Shown: piece after piece, positions 7,879 through 16,224 of the stretch
Numbering within the stretch: the first letter of the stretch is position 1
How the letters are laid out: every line of letters starts with the position of its first letter
Origin: DAISKN01 sp963716925
Lineage (GTDB): Bacteria; Acidobacteriota; Vicinamibacteria; Marinacidobacterales; SMYC01
NCBI GenBank assembly: GCA_963716925.1
Contig: CAVQUX010000010.1
Span: 310,001-374,000, forward strand
Reading direction: 5' to 3'
DNA length: 64,000 nucleotides
The notes under the pieces: generated by a model
Told to the model about the DNA's origin: nothing
Database searches by the model: none
What the model saw: the letters and a program-made list of their open reading frames with translations, nothing else
Translations under genes and position numbers: made by a program

Positions 7879-8811
7879 ATGAAAACCACGATACTCACGA
7901 CCCTCCTGGCCTCGCTCCTGATCGCTTCCGGCGCGCGGGCGCAGCATGAAGAACGGTTCAACCGGACGCTCGACGTCGGTCCCGACGCGGCGCTCTCGAT
8001 CGGCAATATCGCCGGGGACATCCACGTCGAGGGCGGGACCGGCTCTTCGATCGTCATCGAGGCGGTGAAGAGCGTCGACGACGGGGATGCCGAGCTCTTG
8101 AAGAGCGTCGACATCGAAGTCTCTCAGCTTGGAAACCGCGTGCGGGTCTCGACGGAGCACACCGGAAGGGGCGGACGCCACCGGGAGCACGACGGCAACG
8201 TGTCCGTGAGCTACCGGGTGACGGTCCCCAAGGGAACCGAGGTGGAGATCCAATCGGTTTCGGGGAGCGTGATCCTGAGCGGGGTCGGAGGGGCGGCGAA
8301 CGCGCAGTCGGTGAGCGGGGACGTGCGGGTCACGGACGTCGCCGAGCTGGTGCAGGCCAAATCGGTCTCCGGCGACGTGGAAGTCCGCCGCGCGCGCTCC
8401 GGCCGCCACGCCGACATCGAGAGCGTGAGCGGCGAAGTGCTGGTCGAGGACATCGAGGCCGGCGAGCTCACGGTTTCGTCGGTGAGCGGGGACGTGCGGC
8501 TCCAGGGAGTCTCGTCGAAGAGGGCGTCGCTCGAGAGCGTGAGCGGCGATCTCGAGTACACGGGCTCCATCGCCGCCTCCGGCCGCTACAATTTCCAGAG
8601 CCACTCGGGCGACGTGATCTTGACCCTCGGCGATCAGGTGGGGTTCGAGCTCGAGTTCTCGACCTTCAGTGGTGAGATCGAATCCGACTTCACCCTCAAG
8701 AGCACTTCCAGGGAGCAGAAAGGCAAGAGACTGAGCGCGGTCGTCGGAGACGGAAGCGCCTTCATCGAGGCGAGCACGTTCAGCGGCGACGTCCGACTGC
8801 TGCGCCGCTGA
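7879..8811 (+). CDS. DUF4097-family secreted beta-helix protein
   Basis: 310 residues from ATG 7879 (GTG at 7873 gives two more). Signal peptide MKTTILTTLLASLLIASGARA. The mature part is built from repeats of the form SVSGDVxV (QSVSGDVRVTDV, KSVSGDVEVRRA, SSVSGDVRLQGV, ESVSGDLEYTGS), typical of the DUF4097 parallel-beta fold. Known members are often encoded next to ECF sigma/anti-sigma pairs, as here. It probably acts in the periplasm or on the envelope under this sigma factor; no enzymatic residues are evident. Confidence 0.85.
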   Translation: MKTTILTTLLASLLIASGARAQHEERFNRTLDVGPDAALSIGNIAGDIHVEGGTGSSIVIEAVKSVDDGDAELLKSVDIEVSQLGNRVRVSTEHTGRGGRHREHDGNVSVSYRVTVPKGTEVEIQSVSGSVILSGVGGAANAQSVSGDVRVTDVAELVQAKSVSGDVEVRRARSGRHADIESVSGEVLVEDIEAGELTVSSVSGDVRLQGVSSKRASLESVSGDLEYTGSIAASGRYNFQSHSGDVILTLGDQVGFELEFSTFSGEIESDFTLKSTSREQKGKRLSAVVGDGSAFIEASTFSGDVRLLRR

Positions 8812-8819
8812 AGGAGCCG

Positions 8820-9290
8820 GTGGCCGCGCTCGAGATCGCCGAAGTCGTACCCGGCATCTGGTCGGTGCGGCGAGGCCCGCGATGGCATGCGGCCTACATC
8901 ATAAAGACCTCACCCGGGGCCCTCCTCGTCGATACCGGTCCCGAAGCGTCGGGAGCTTCGATAATGCAGGGATTCCAGAAGGCACGCGTGGGTCTGCGCT
9001 CGGTCCGCGCCATCCTGCTGACTTCCGCCGACCTCGCGGCGTCGGCGGCAGCGGCCACCTTGCGCGAGCGCTGCGGCACGAGGGTCCTCTGCTCGCGGGA
9101 GCAGGCGCAGCGGCTTCCATTCGAGGTCGATGGCCGCATCGAGGTCGGCGACGTGGTGGAGGAGAGCTTCGATGTCCTCCAAACGCCGGGTGCAATCGAG
9201 GAGCCCGGGCGCCTCGCATTCCGCTTCCGGCCGTGCGGAGCCCTCTTCGTCGGCGACGGGGTCGTGCTCAACGCGGGCCGAACGAGTTGA
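8820..9290 (+). CDS. Short metallo-beta-lactamase-fold protein lacking the metal-binding motif
   Basis: 156 residues from GTG 8820, 8 bp after the DUF4097 stop. The layout follows the MBL fold: IAEVVPGIWSVRRGPRWHAA, GALLVDTGP, VRAILLTSADLAAS, later GALFVGDGVVLN. In active MBL enzymes the segment after ILLT is H-x-H-x-D-H; here it reads SADLAAS, so the zinc ligands are gone. Family members are usually 200-300 aa, so the C-terminus is also short. It may be a non-catalytic binding protein or a decaying gene. Its 3' end overlaps the convergent LOG gene by 23 bp. Confidence 0.6.
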   Translation: MAALEIAEVVPGIWSVRRGPRWHAAYIIKTSPGALLVDTGPEASGASIMQGFQKARVGLRSVRAILLTSADLAASAAAATLRERCGTRVLCSREQAQRLPFEVDGRIEVGDVVEESFDVLQTPGAIEEPGRLAFRFRPCGALFVGDGVVLNAGRTS

Positions 9291-10320
9291 TCGAATCGAT
9301 GAGCTGGCGCAGACGCCCGAAGTCGCGGCGGTTGAAGTCGAGCTCGATGCAGGCGAGCCGCGACAGCGGCGTTCCGTGCTCCTCCGGGAGCGGCTTGGAC
9401 CGCTCGATGGCCCCCGAGCGCAGGATATCGCGGAACCTCCGGCTCAAGTCCGCGAGCTCGGAGTCGTCGAGCTCCCGTTCGAGCCGAATCAGGAGCTTCT
9501 GCCCGACGTACCGGGACGAGTGGTAGACGCTGTAGAAGCGCAGCACTTCGTCCGTCGCCTCCTTCGCGGTGTCGACGACCCGGTAGAGCGAGAGGTCCTG
9601 CTCGGAGATCAGATGAGATGCCAGGAGGCGCTCGTGGATGAAGCGCGAGAGCCCCTGGAAGTACCCGGTCTCCGGGTTCTCCACCATCACCACCGGCAGC
9701 GGGGTCTGCTTTCCCGTCTGCAGAAGGGTCAGCACCTCGAAGCTCTCGTCGAGGGTCCCGAAGCCGCCGGGAAAGAGGGTAACCGCGTGGGACTCCTTCA
9801 ACAGGAAGAGCTTCCGGGTGAAGAAGTAGCGGAACGTCATCAGCTTTCCGTCTCCGCGTATGATCTCGTTCGCCTCCTGCTCGAACGGAAGCTTGATGTT
9901 GACGCCTACGCTCCGGTCCCGCCCGGCCCCGATGTGGGCCGCGCCCATGATTCCGCTCCCGGCGCCGGTGATGACCATCCAGCCGGCCTCCGCCATGCGT
10001 CTTCCGAACTCCACCGCCCGGTCGTGGTCGGAGTGATCGACGGCAGTTCTCGCGGAACCGAAAACCGTCACCTTCCGGACGTGCCGGAACGGAGTGAAGA
10101 TGCGGAAAGCGTGGCGCATCTCCTTGAGGGCAGCGCTCGCGATCTTGAGATCGACCCGGGTGGCGCCGTCGAGCGCGAGCTTGAGCGCCGTCGTCGCGAT
10201 CTCCTGGACGTAGGCCTGCTCCCCGTCGGGGCAGCAGCTCCGGACGAGCTCCGCGACCCGCTCGTCGAGCTCGGCGTTCCCGGTCGAATAGCCGGGGTTC
10301 CTCCGGGGGGCGGGTTTCAT
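9268..10320 (-). CDS. LOG-family (TIGR00730-like) Rossmann protein, possible nucleotide 5'-monophosphate nucleosidase
   Basis: 350 residues. The core contains VTVFGSARTA, the GxGxGIMGAAHIGA nucleotide loop (ITGAGSGIMGAA), and the family signature PGGFGTLDESFEVLTLLQTG. LOG/PpnN-type enzymes hydrolyse nucleoside 5'-monophosphates to free base and ribose 5-phosphate. The protein is longer than the plain ~190-aa LOG form, with ~85 extra N-terminal and ~70 extra C-terminal residues, closer in size to PpnN/YgdH-like proteins. Substrate cannot be read from the sequence. Confidence 0.85.
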   Translation of the reverse strand: MKPAPRRNPGYSTGNAELDERVAELVRSCCPDGEQAYVQEIATTALKLALDGATRVDLKIASAALKEMRHAFRIFTPFRHVRKVTVFGSARTAVDHSDHDRAVEFGRRMAEAGWMVITGAGSGIMGAAHIGAGRDRSVGVNIKLPFEQEANEIIRGDGKLMTFRYFFTRKLFLLKESHAVTLFPGGFGTLDESFEVLTLLQTGKQTPLPVVMVENPETGYFQGLSRFIHERLLASHLISEQDLSLYRVVDTAKEATDEVLRFYSVYHSSRYVGQKLLIRLERELDDSELADLSRRFRDILRSGAIERSKPLPEEHGTPLSRLACIELDFNRRDFGRLRQLIDSINSFGPR

Positions 10321-10329
10321 GCTCGGGTA

Positions 10330-10356
10330 ATCACCGGTTGTCCGTTGTGCTATGAT
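10330..10356 (+). promoter_or_regulatory. Probable promoter of rpsT
   Basis: TATGAT at 10351-10356 is a good -10 box in the short divergent gap between the LOG gene and rpsT. A matching -35 near AATCAC (10329-10334) is weak. A leader of about 40 nt with GGAGGAG precedes the TTG start of rpsT. Confidence 0.45.
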
Positions 10357-10400
10357 AGCCGTTTCACGGGCGAGCTTCGAATCGCCCCGGGAGGAGTTCT

Positions 10401-10661
10401 TTGGCCCATAGTGCTTCCGCCATCAAGCGGGTACGGCAGAACGCCGAGCGCCGCATCCGCAATCGATCGAATCGGTCCCGCCTTCGAAGTCAGATCAAGA
10501 AGCTCCGGCAGGCCCTCGAGACCTCGAACCTCGCCGAAGCGAAGAAGCTGCTCCCCGAGACGGCGTCGCTGGTCGACGTGATGGTCAAGAAGGGCATCAT
10601 CCACGAGAACGCCGGAAACCGCTACAAATCGCGGCTCGCCCGGCGCGTGGCCCCCGGTTAG
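10401..10661 (+). CDS. rpsT: 30S ribosomal protein S20
   Basis: 86 residues, very basic, with the S20 pattern: MAHSASAIKRVRQNAERRIR, RNRSNRSRLRSQIKKLRQAL and the C-terminal HENAGNRYKSRLARRV. S20 is a primary 16S rRNA binder in small-subunit assembly. Translation starts at TTG (10401) behind GGAGGAG; a rare start codon is also known for rpsT in other bacteria, where it is tied to autoregulation. Divergent from the LOG gene and convergent with holA. Confidence 0.96.
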   Translation: MAHSASAIKRVRQNAERRIRNRSNRSRLRSQIKKLRQALETSNLAEAKKLLPETASLVDVMVKKGIIHENAGNRYKSRLARRVAPG

Positions 10662-10701
10662 TCAAGGCTAGTCAAGGCCAGTCAAGAGCCAGTCAAGGCT
10701 G
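10661..10701. repeat. Short tandem repeat between rpsT and holA
   Basis: Four imperfect copies of a 10-11 nt unit, GTCAAGGCTA / GTCAAGGCCA / GTCAAGAGCCA / GTCAAGGCTGG. The array fills the gap between the convergent genes and contains the holA stop codon. It has no strong hairpin or T-tract, so it does not look like a terminator. Confidence 0.8.
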
Positions 10702-11700
10702 GCGCTTCGATCCCCGCGCCAGCTCGAGCACCAGTCCCTCCATCACCACCCGGTGGGGAAGCCGGCTGGATTTCAACAGCCGGTCGGTATCCGCCAGCGC
10801 GTCGACCGCGCGTCTCAGGAACTCCCGGCTGAGGCGCCGCGCCCTCTCCCCGAGGGCCTTCGCCGCCGACGGCGGAGCCCCGAGAAGCCCCGCGAGGCTC
10901 GAGTCCTTCCGTCCCGAGGCCTGGGCGTCCTTCGCGATTCGCAGCTGGCCCACGAGGCGGTCGAGAAGCGCGAGAATCCTCAGAGGCGGCTCGCCTTCCT
11001 CCAGGAGCCGCCCGAGCAGGCGGAGAGCGCTCCCCGCGTCGCCCGAGGCGACGGCGTCGGTGAACTTGAAAACGCTCTGGGCTCGGCCCCTACCGAGCAC
11101 TTCCGCCATGGTCTCGAGGTCCAGCCGGTCGCCCGACGCGTAGAGCGAGAGCTTCTCGAGCTCGTTCGAGAGCCGGCGGAGGTCCGAGCCTATCTCGGTC
11201 ACCAGATATCGAGTCTCCTCGCGCCCCAGCTTCAGCTTTCGCGCCCTCCCTTCCTCGGCAACCCATTCCTGAAGCTCCCAAGGATCCGGGGCGTCGCAGG
11301 CCACGACGGCGGCGCTCTTCTCGAGATCCTTCCAACCCTTCCGCCGGCCGTCGGGCTTCTTGTCCAGATCGAGCACGAGGACGGTCGAGGGATTCGGGTT
11401 CTCGACGTATGCCTGGAGCGACGCCTCGCTCTCGATGAGCCGGCTCGCCCGCTTCACCAGGATGAGTCGACGGCCGCCGAGCAGCGGCATCATGTTCGCG
11501 GACATCACGATCCGCGAAGCGTCCCCGGTCTCTCCGTCGAAGCGCTCGAAGTTGAACGGGCTCGGGGCCTCTCCCACGACGGCGTTCTGGAGCTTTGCCG
11601 CCGCGAGCTCTCGCAGCAGGTCCTGGTCCCCGACCAGCAGATAGACGGGGTCGATTCTTTCCTCGAGGCGGCTTTCGAGGTCGGAGTAGGAGAGTTTCAA
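10693..11700 (-). CDS. holA: DNA polymerase III subunit delta
   Basis: 335 residues. HolA is the clamp-loader wrench that opens the beta sliding clamp. Visible hallmarks are the N-terminal PVYLLVGDQDLLRELAA, NMMPLLGGRRLILVKRA, the central EIGSDLRRLSNELEKLSLYA and the C-terminal collar segment LLKSSRLPHRVVMEGLVLEL. Start is TTG at 11700, overlapping the lptE stop (TTGA). The order leuS-lptE-holA is a common one in diderm bacteria. Confidence 0.93.
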   Translation of the reverse strand: MKLSYSDLESRLEERIDPVYLLVGDQDLLRELAAAKLQNAVVGEAPSPFNFERFDGETGDASRIVMSANMMPLLGGRRLILVKRASRLIESEASLQAYVENPNPSTVLVLDLDKKPDGRRKGWKDLEKSAAVVACDAPDPWELQEWVAEEGRARKLKLGREETRYLVTEIGSDLRRLSNELEKLSLYASGDRLDLETMAEVLGRGRAQSVFKFTDAVASGDAGSALRLLGRLLEEGEPPLRILALLDRLVGQLRIAKDAQASGRKDSSLAGLLGAPPSAAKALGERARRLSREFLRRAVDALADTDRLLKSSRLPHRVVMEGLVLELARGSKRQP

Positions 11701-12227
11701 AACGCCTCGAGGATGCTGCTCACCAGCGATTTCGCGAACTCTTCCGCCAGCCGCTGAAGCGTCAGGCTCTCCTGGTCGAAGAACTCTTCCGGGTTCTCTC
11801 CGACCTCGTAGTCGTCCCGGAACTGGAAATTGGCGTTCGACCAGAGGACGGAGTCCTTGACCAGGTCCTTGAACTGCACCTGGGCGCGGACGATGACGGT
11901 GTAGGTGGAGGCCTGGCTCGACTCCGGATCGTTGGCCGAGCTTCCTTCGAGGACCGTGGGCGCGGTGACGAACGAGACCACGGTGCCTTCGAGCACCGCA
12001 TCCGCTCCCGCTTCGTCGACCTGGATCTTGTAGCGGCCTCGAGAGGTGAACTCTTCCACCACCTTGCGGGTGAACACTTCCTCGATCGACACCCGATTGC
12101 TCCGGTTCACGAACGTGGGGATGGCGATGGTGGCGATGTAGTCGGGAAGAAAGTTCCCCTTTCCGGCGAGGCTGTATCCGCAGGCGGGCAGCGCCAGCAG
12201 GGCCGCGAGCGCGCAGGCGCGCATCAT
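11697..12227 (-). CDS. lptE: LPS-assembly lipoprotein LptE
   Basis: 176 residues. Lipoprotein signal peptide with lipobox-like LALPAC-GYSLAG; GYSLAGKG after the lipidated Cys is typical of LptE. The following TIAIPTFVNRSNRVSIEEVF matches the conserved family strand (IAIPxFxNxT). LptE plugs the LptD barrel that delivers LPS to the cell surface. The start ATG overlaps the leuS stop (ATGA), and the stop overlaps the holA start, so leuS-lptE-holA is one translationally coupled unit. Confidence 0.92.
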   Translation of the reverse strand: MMRACALAALLALPACGYSLAGKGNFLPDYIATIAIPTFVNRSNRVSIEEVFTRKVVEEFTSRGRYKIQVDEAGADAVLEGTVVSFVTAPTVLEGSSANDPESSQASTYTVIVRAQVQFKDLVKDSVLWSNANFQFRDDYEVGENPEEFFDQESLTLQRLAEEFAKSLVSSILEAF

Positions 12228-14704
12228 CCCGACACCACTACGTTCACCAGCCGCTTGGGCACGACGACGACGCGCACGATCTCCTTGCCCTCCAGGAAGC
12301 GCTGCACGTTCTCGTCTTCGAGCGCGCGCTTCTTGATCGCCTCGTCGTCCTCGTCGGCGCCGATCGAAAGCCGGCCGCGGAGCTTCCCGTTCACCTGCAC
12401 CACCAGCGTCAGCCGGTCCTCGGCGGCGATTGCGGGATCGTGCCCCGGCCAGCTCCGCGTCGAGAGCGGCTTGTCGTGGCCGAGCGCCTCCCAGAGCTCC
12501 TCGGCGAGATGCGGAGCGAAGGGACTGAGGAGGAGGAGCACGGCCTCCGTGGCCTCTCGGATAGCCTTCCAGCTCTCGGAGCGGTGAGGGCGCGGCTCGA
12601 TTGCTTTGTAGAGCTCGTTGACCAGCTCCATGATCGCGGCGATCGCCGTATTGAGATGGAAGCGCTCCTCGATGTCGCGGGTGACCTTCAGAATCGTCTG
12701 ATGGGTCTTGCGCCGGAGCGCGGTCTCCGCCTCGTTCCACTCCTCGCCTCCCTCGATGGGAGACGCCGAGGAGATGGCGTCGAGCTCGTTCTGGACGAGC
12801 CTCCAGACCCGCTGCGCGAAGCGCGCGGGGCCCTCGAGCCGAGCGTCCGTCCAGTCGATCTCCTTCTCCGGCGGCGCTTCGAAGAGCACGTAGAGCCGCA
12901 ACGCATCGACGCCGTGCTTCCCCGCGACCTCCTCGGGCTCGACGATGTTGCCCTTGCTCTTCGACATCGCGGAGCCGTCCTTGATCACCATTCCCTGCGA
13001 GATCTGCCGTTCGACGGGCTCGTCGACCTCGACCAGCCCGAGATCGCGCATCACCTTGGTCCAGAAGCGCGAATAGATGAGGTGCAGAATCGCGTGCTCG
13101 ACCCCGCCGATGTACAGGTCGATGGGAAACCACCCCCTCGCGACCTCCGGCCGGAACGGCATCTCGGTGCAGCGGGGATCGGTGTACCGATAGAAATACC
13201 AGGAGGAGTCGACGAAGGTGTCCATGGTGTCCGTCTCGCGGCGCGCGGGGCCCGAGCACCGGGGACAGGTCGTCCGGACGAAAGCATCGTTCTCGCGCAG
13301 GACCGACTCCCCTTTCCCCGTGATGGTCACTTCGCGAGGGAGGACCACCGGGAGATCCTCCTCCCGAACGGGCACCACACCGCAGGCGTCGCAGTGCACC
13401 ATGGGAATGGGTGTCCCCCAGTAGCGCTGGCGGCTGATACCCCAATCCCGCAATTTGTAGGTGATGGCGCTCTTCCCGAAGCCCTCCCGCGCGGCATGTT
13501 CCGTCATCGCCCGGATCGCCTCTTTCGAGGGAAGCCCGGTGAAGGGTCCGGAATCGACCACCGTGCCTTCGTCCCTGTAGGGTGCTTCCAGATCTTCCGA
13601 TTCGAGAGAGGCGCCGGGCGGCTGGATCACGACTCGGATCGGCAGCCCGTGGCCGCGGGCGAAGGCAAGGTCCCTCTCGTCGTGCGCCGGAACCGCCATC
13701 AATGCGCCCGTCCCGTAGTCCATCAGGACGTAGCTCGCGATCCAGATCGGAACCTTCTCGCCGTTGAAGGGGTTCACCGCGAAGCGTCCGGTCGCGATTC
13801 CCGTTTTGCTCGGCTCTTCGGCGAGCCTCTTCTCCCGATCCTCCGCCCTGGCCTTCTCGATGTAGGCGCGCAGATCCGGGCTGGTCTCGGCGAAACGGGC
13901 GGAGAGCGGGTGCTCGGGGGCGAGCACCACGAACGTCGCTCCGTAGATGGTGTCGATGCGGGTGGTGAAGACCTGGATGGCGCCCTCGCCTTCCGCCAGC
14001 CGGAAGTCCACCTCGGCGCCTTCCGACTTCCCGATCCAGTTTCTCTGGAGCGTGAGCACCGTCGATGGCCAACCCGGGAGCTCGTCGAGTTTCTTCAGGA
14101 GCTCCTCGGCGTAGCTGGTGATGCGCAGAAACCACTGCTCGAGATCCTTCTGCACCACCTCGGAGTCGCATCGCCAGCACCGGCCGTCGATCACCTGCTC
14201 GTTCGCGAGCACCGTCCTGTCGGTGGGACACCAGTTGACCGCGGCTTTCTTGCGATAGGCGAGGCCCTTCTTCCACATCTGGATGAAGAACCACTGGTTC
14301 CAGCGGTAGTACTCGGGATCACAGGTCGCGATCTCCCGCTCCCATGCGTAGGAGAAGCCGAGCCGCTGAAGCTGGCTCTTCATGTGGGCGATGTTCGAAC
14401 GAGTCCAGTCCTCGGGGTGGGCGCCGTGCTTGAGCGCGGCGTTCTCCGCGGGGAGTCCGAGGGCGTCCCACCCGATGGGATGGAGGACGTTGAAGCCCCT
14501 CATCCGCTTGAATCGCGCGACGGCGTCCCCGATCGAGTAGTTGCGCACGTGCCCCATGTGGATCTTCCCCGAGGGGTACGGGAGCATCTCGAGACAGTAG
14601 TACTTGGGACGCGGATCGCTATCGTTCACTTCGAACGCGCGGCTGTCGAGCCACCGGCTCTGCCACTTCCGCTCGATGGCTTCGAACTCGTAGGGTCGGG
14701 ACAT
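12224..14704 (-). CDS. leuS: Leucyl-tRNA synthetase
   Basis: 826 residues, the usual length for a bacterial LeuRS. Class I signatures: YPSGKIHMGHVRNYSIGD (HIGH equivalent HMGH) and MSKSKGNIVEP (KMSKS). Zinc-binding Cys pairs occur in CDACGVVP and TTCPRCSGPA. The CP1 editing domain is present (residues ~230-400, with TTRIDTIYGATFVVLAPEHP). The C-terminal ends in the anticodon/tRNA-binding LVVQVNGKLRGR region. RBS AGGAGAAGC precedes ATG 14704. Confidence 0.98.
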   Translation of the reverse strand: MSRPYEFEAIERKWQSRWLDSRAFEVNDSDPRPKYYCLEMLPYPSGKIHMGHVRNYSIGDAVARFKRMRGFNVLHPIGWDALGLPAENAALKHGAHPEDWTRSNIAHMKSQLQRLGFSYAWEREIATCDPEYYRWNQWFFIQMWKKGLAYRKKAAVNWCPTDRTVLANEQVIDGRCWRCDSEVVQKDLEQWFLRITSYAEELLKKLDELPGWPSTVLTLQRNWIGKSEGAEVDFRLAEGEGAIQVFTTRIDTIYGATFVVLAPEHPLSARFAETSPDLRAYIEKARAEDREKRLAEEPSKTGIATGRFAVNPFNGEKVPIWIASYVLMDYGTGALMAVPAHDERDLAFARGHGLPIRVVIQPPGASLESEDLEAPYRDEGTVVDSGPFTGLPSKEAIRAMTEHAAREGFGKSAITYKLRDWGISRQRYWGTPIPMVHCDACGVVPVREEDLPVVLPREVTITGKGESVLRENDAFVRTTCPRCSGPARRETDTMDTFVDSSWYFYRYTDPRCTEMPFRPEVARGWFPIDLYIGGVEHAILHLIYSRFWTKVMRDLGLVEVDEPVERQISQGMVIKDGSAMSKSKGNIVEPEEVAGKHGVDALRLYVLFEAPPEKEIDWTDARLEGPARFAQRVWRLVQNELDAISSASPIEGGEEWNEAETALRRKTHQTILKVTRDIEERFHLNTAIAAIMELVNELYKAIEPRPHRSESWKAIREATEAVLLLLSPFAPHLAEELWEALGHDKPLSTRSWPGHDPAIAAEDRLTLVVQVNGKLRGRLSIGADEDDEAIKKRALEDENVQRFLEGKEIVRVVVVPKRLVNVVVSG

Positions 14705-15012
14705 GCTTCTCCTGCGAAAAATCGAATTCTAACGCAATGTACACTCGGGGGGTCGATTCCGTCATCCCCGGGTTACAAAGCCCGCCCTTCGGAAAAGGGC
14801 GCTTTGCGAGGCAACCTCCCGTTCGGCCGCGACTTGCGGGCTGCGTCCGGCGTTGGCATCCGCCTTGCGTTACAGGCCGTCGTCCGGGGATCGTGCCCGA
14901 AGCACCGGAGAAATTACACTCGAGAAGGCGCGGTCCTCGGCGGAGTCGCGTCGGGAGCCTTGGTCGAGGCGGCGGCATTACGGCCAGGCTCCCGGCGCTT
15001 TTCCTTTCCGGG
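14705..15012. other. Intergenic region with a stable hairpin
   Basis: 308 bp between leuS and a TPR gene, both on the minus strand. It holds a hairpin at 14776-14806: CAAAG and CGCCCTT pair with AAGGGCG and CTTTG around a CGGAA loop, with two bulged C. There is no T-tract, so termination is uncertain. The leuS promoter should be near 14710-14760, where TTAGAATTC resembles a -10 box. I see no convincing gene here. Confidence 0.5.
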
Positions 15013-16151
15013 TCATCCGCCCGAAGAGAGAGCTCTCAGGGCTTCCCGAATCGCGCGCGCCCTCTCCTCTTCCATCGGAATCTCGAGCGCCCGCTCCAGC
15101 AACTTCCGGGCGTCGTCGATGCGGCCCAGGCGCTCGAGAACGGATGCCAGGTTCAAGAGAGCTCCGAGATCGTCCCCTCGCCGGTCGAGGGCGGCGCGAT
15201 AGGCCACCTCCGCCCCCGACAGATCGCCGAGGGCGTCGAGAGTCAATCCCAGGGCGAAGCTCGCGCCCTCGAACGTCGGGTGCCGTTCCAGGAGAGACTG
15301 CAGCGAGTCCCGAGCTGACGTGAGCGCGCCCGACGCCCGATAAGCCTCCGCCAGGTTGAACGTCGCCGCGTCCTGCGGATCCTCGCGCTCCGAGAGCGGT
15401 CCCAGGAGCTGAATCGCCTCCGCGTACCTTCCGCGGGCCAGCAGGACGGTGCCCAGGTTGTAGGCAGCGCGATCGTCCGCGGGAGAGAGCGCGTGGGCCT
15501 CGGCGAAAGCCGACTCCGCTTCCACCAGATCGTTCGCCCGGAACGCCAGATCTCCCAGGGCCATCGCGATCTCGAAGCTCGAAGGCCGCCCGTTGAGACG
15601 CGCGGCGCAAGCGCTCTCTCGCCTCTTCCGACCGGCCCTCGGCCTCGAGCAACTTCGCGAGCGCGACATTCGCATCCGGGTGATCCCGGTCCTTCTCGAT
15701 CGCCGCGCGAAACTGCTCAGCCGCTCGCTCCTTGTTTCCCTCCGCCGACTCGACGAGACCGAAGACATAGCGGGCCTCCGCCGTGTCCTCGCCTCGGGCG
15801 AGAGCGAGCTCGATGCGCTTGCGCGCGGTAGCAACGTTCGAGAGGCGCAGATAGGCGATGGCGAGCTGGACGAGCACCTTGCGGCTCCTGGGTGCGGGTC
15901 TCGCGCGAGACGCCCATCATGCCCAGCGCCGATTCGAGCTCGCGGGCAGCCTCCCGTGCCCGGCCGAGCTTCAGGTAGGCCAGGCCCAGATGATAACGGT
16001 AGTCGGGCACGTTCGGGGCCAGCGCCGCGGCTTTCGACAGCGCCTCTACCGCCGCCTCGATCTCGCCCTGATTATAGAGCTCGATCCCTCGCGCGTAGAG
16101 CGCCGATGCTTCGTCCTGAAGGGCCAGGCTGAGAACGATAGCGGCCCACAC
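15013..16151 (-). CDS. TPR-repeat protein, interrupted by two +1 frameshifts
   Basis: Three consecutive frames together form one TPR protein of about 378 residues. From GTG 16151: MWAAIVLSLALQ (signal-peptide-like), then ALYARGIELYNQGEIEAAVE and YRYHLGLAYLKLGRAREAAR. The frame changes near 15880-15910, then VLVQLAIAYLRLSNVATARK and YVFGLVESAEGNKERAAEQF. It changes again near 15585-15605, then MALGDLAFRANDLVEAESAF to the stop at 15013. Both changes need removal of one extra base. TPR solenoids are protein-binding; no partner can be named. It could be a pseudogene, but clean coding signal on each side favours single-base insertion errors. Confidence 0.75.
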
Positions 16152-16224
16152 GGGCCAATATAGCCCACGAGGTGGGTCTGAAAAGGGAATGGGGAGACAG
16201 GAGGAGATGAACCAAGGACCTGGA

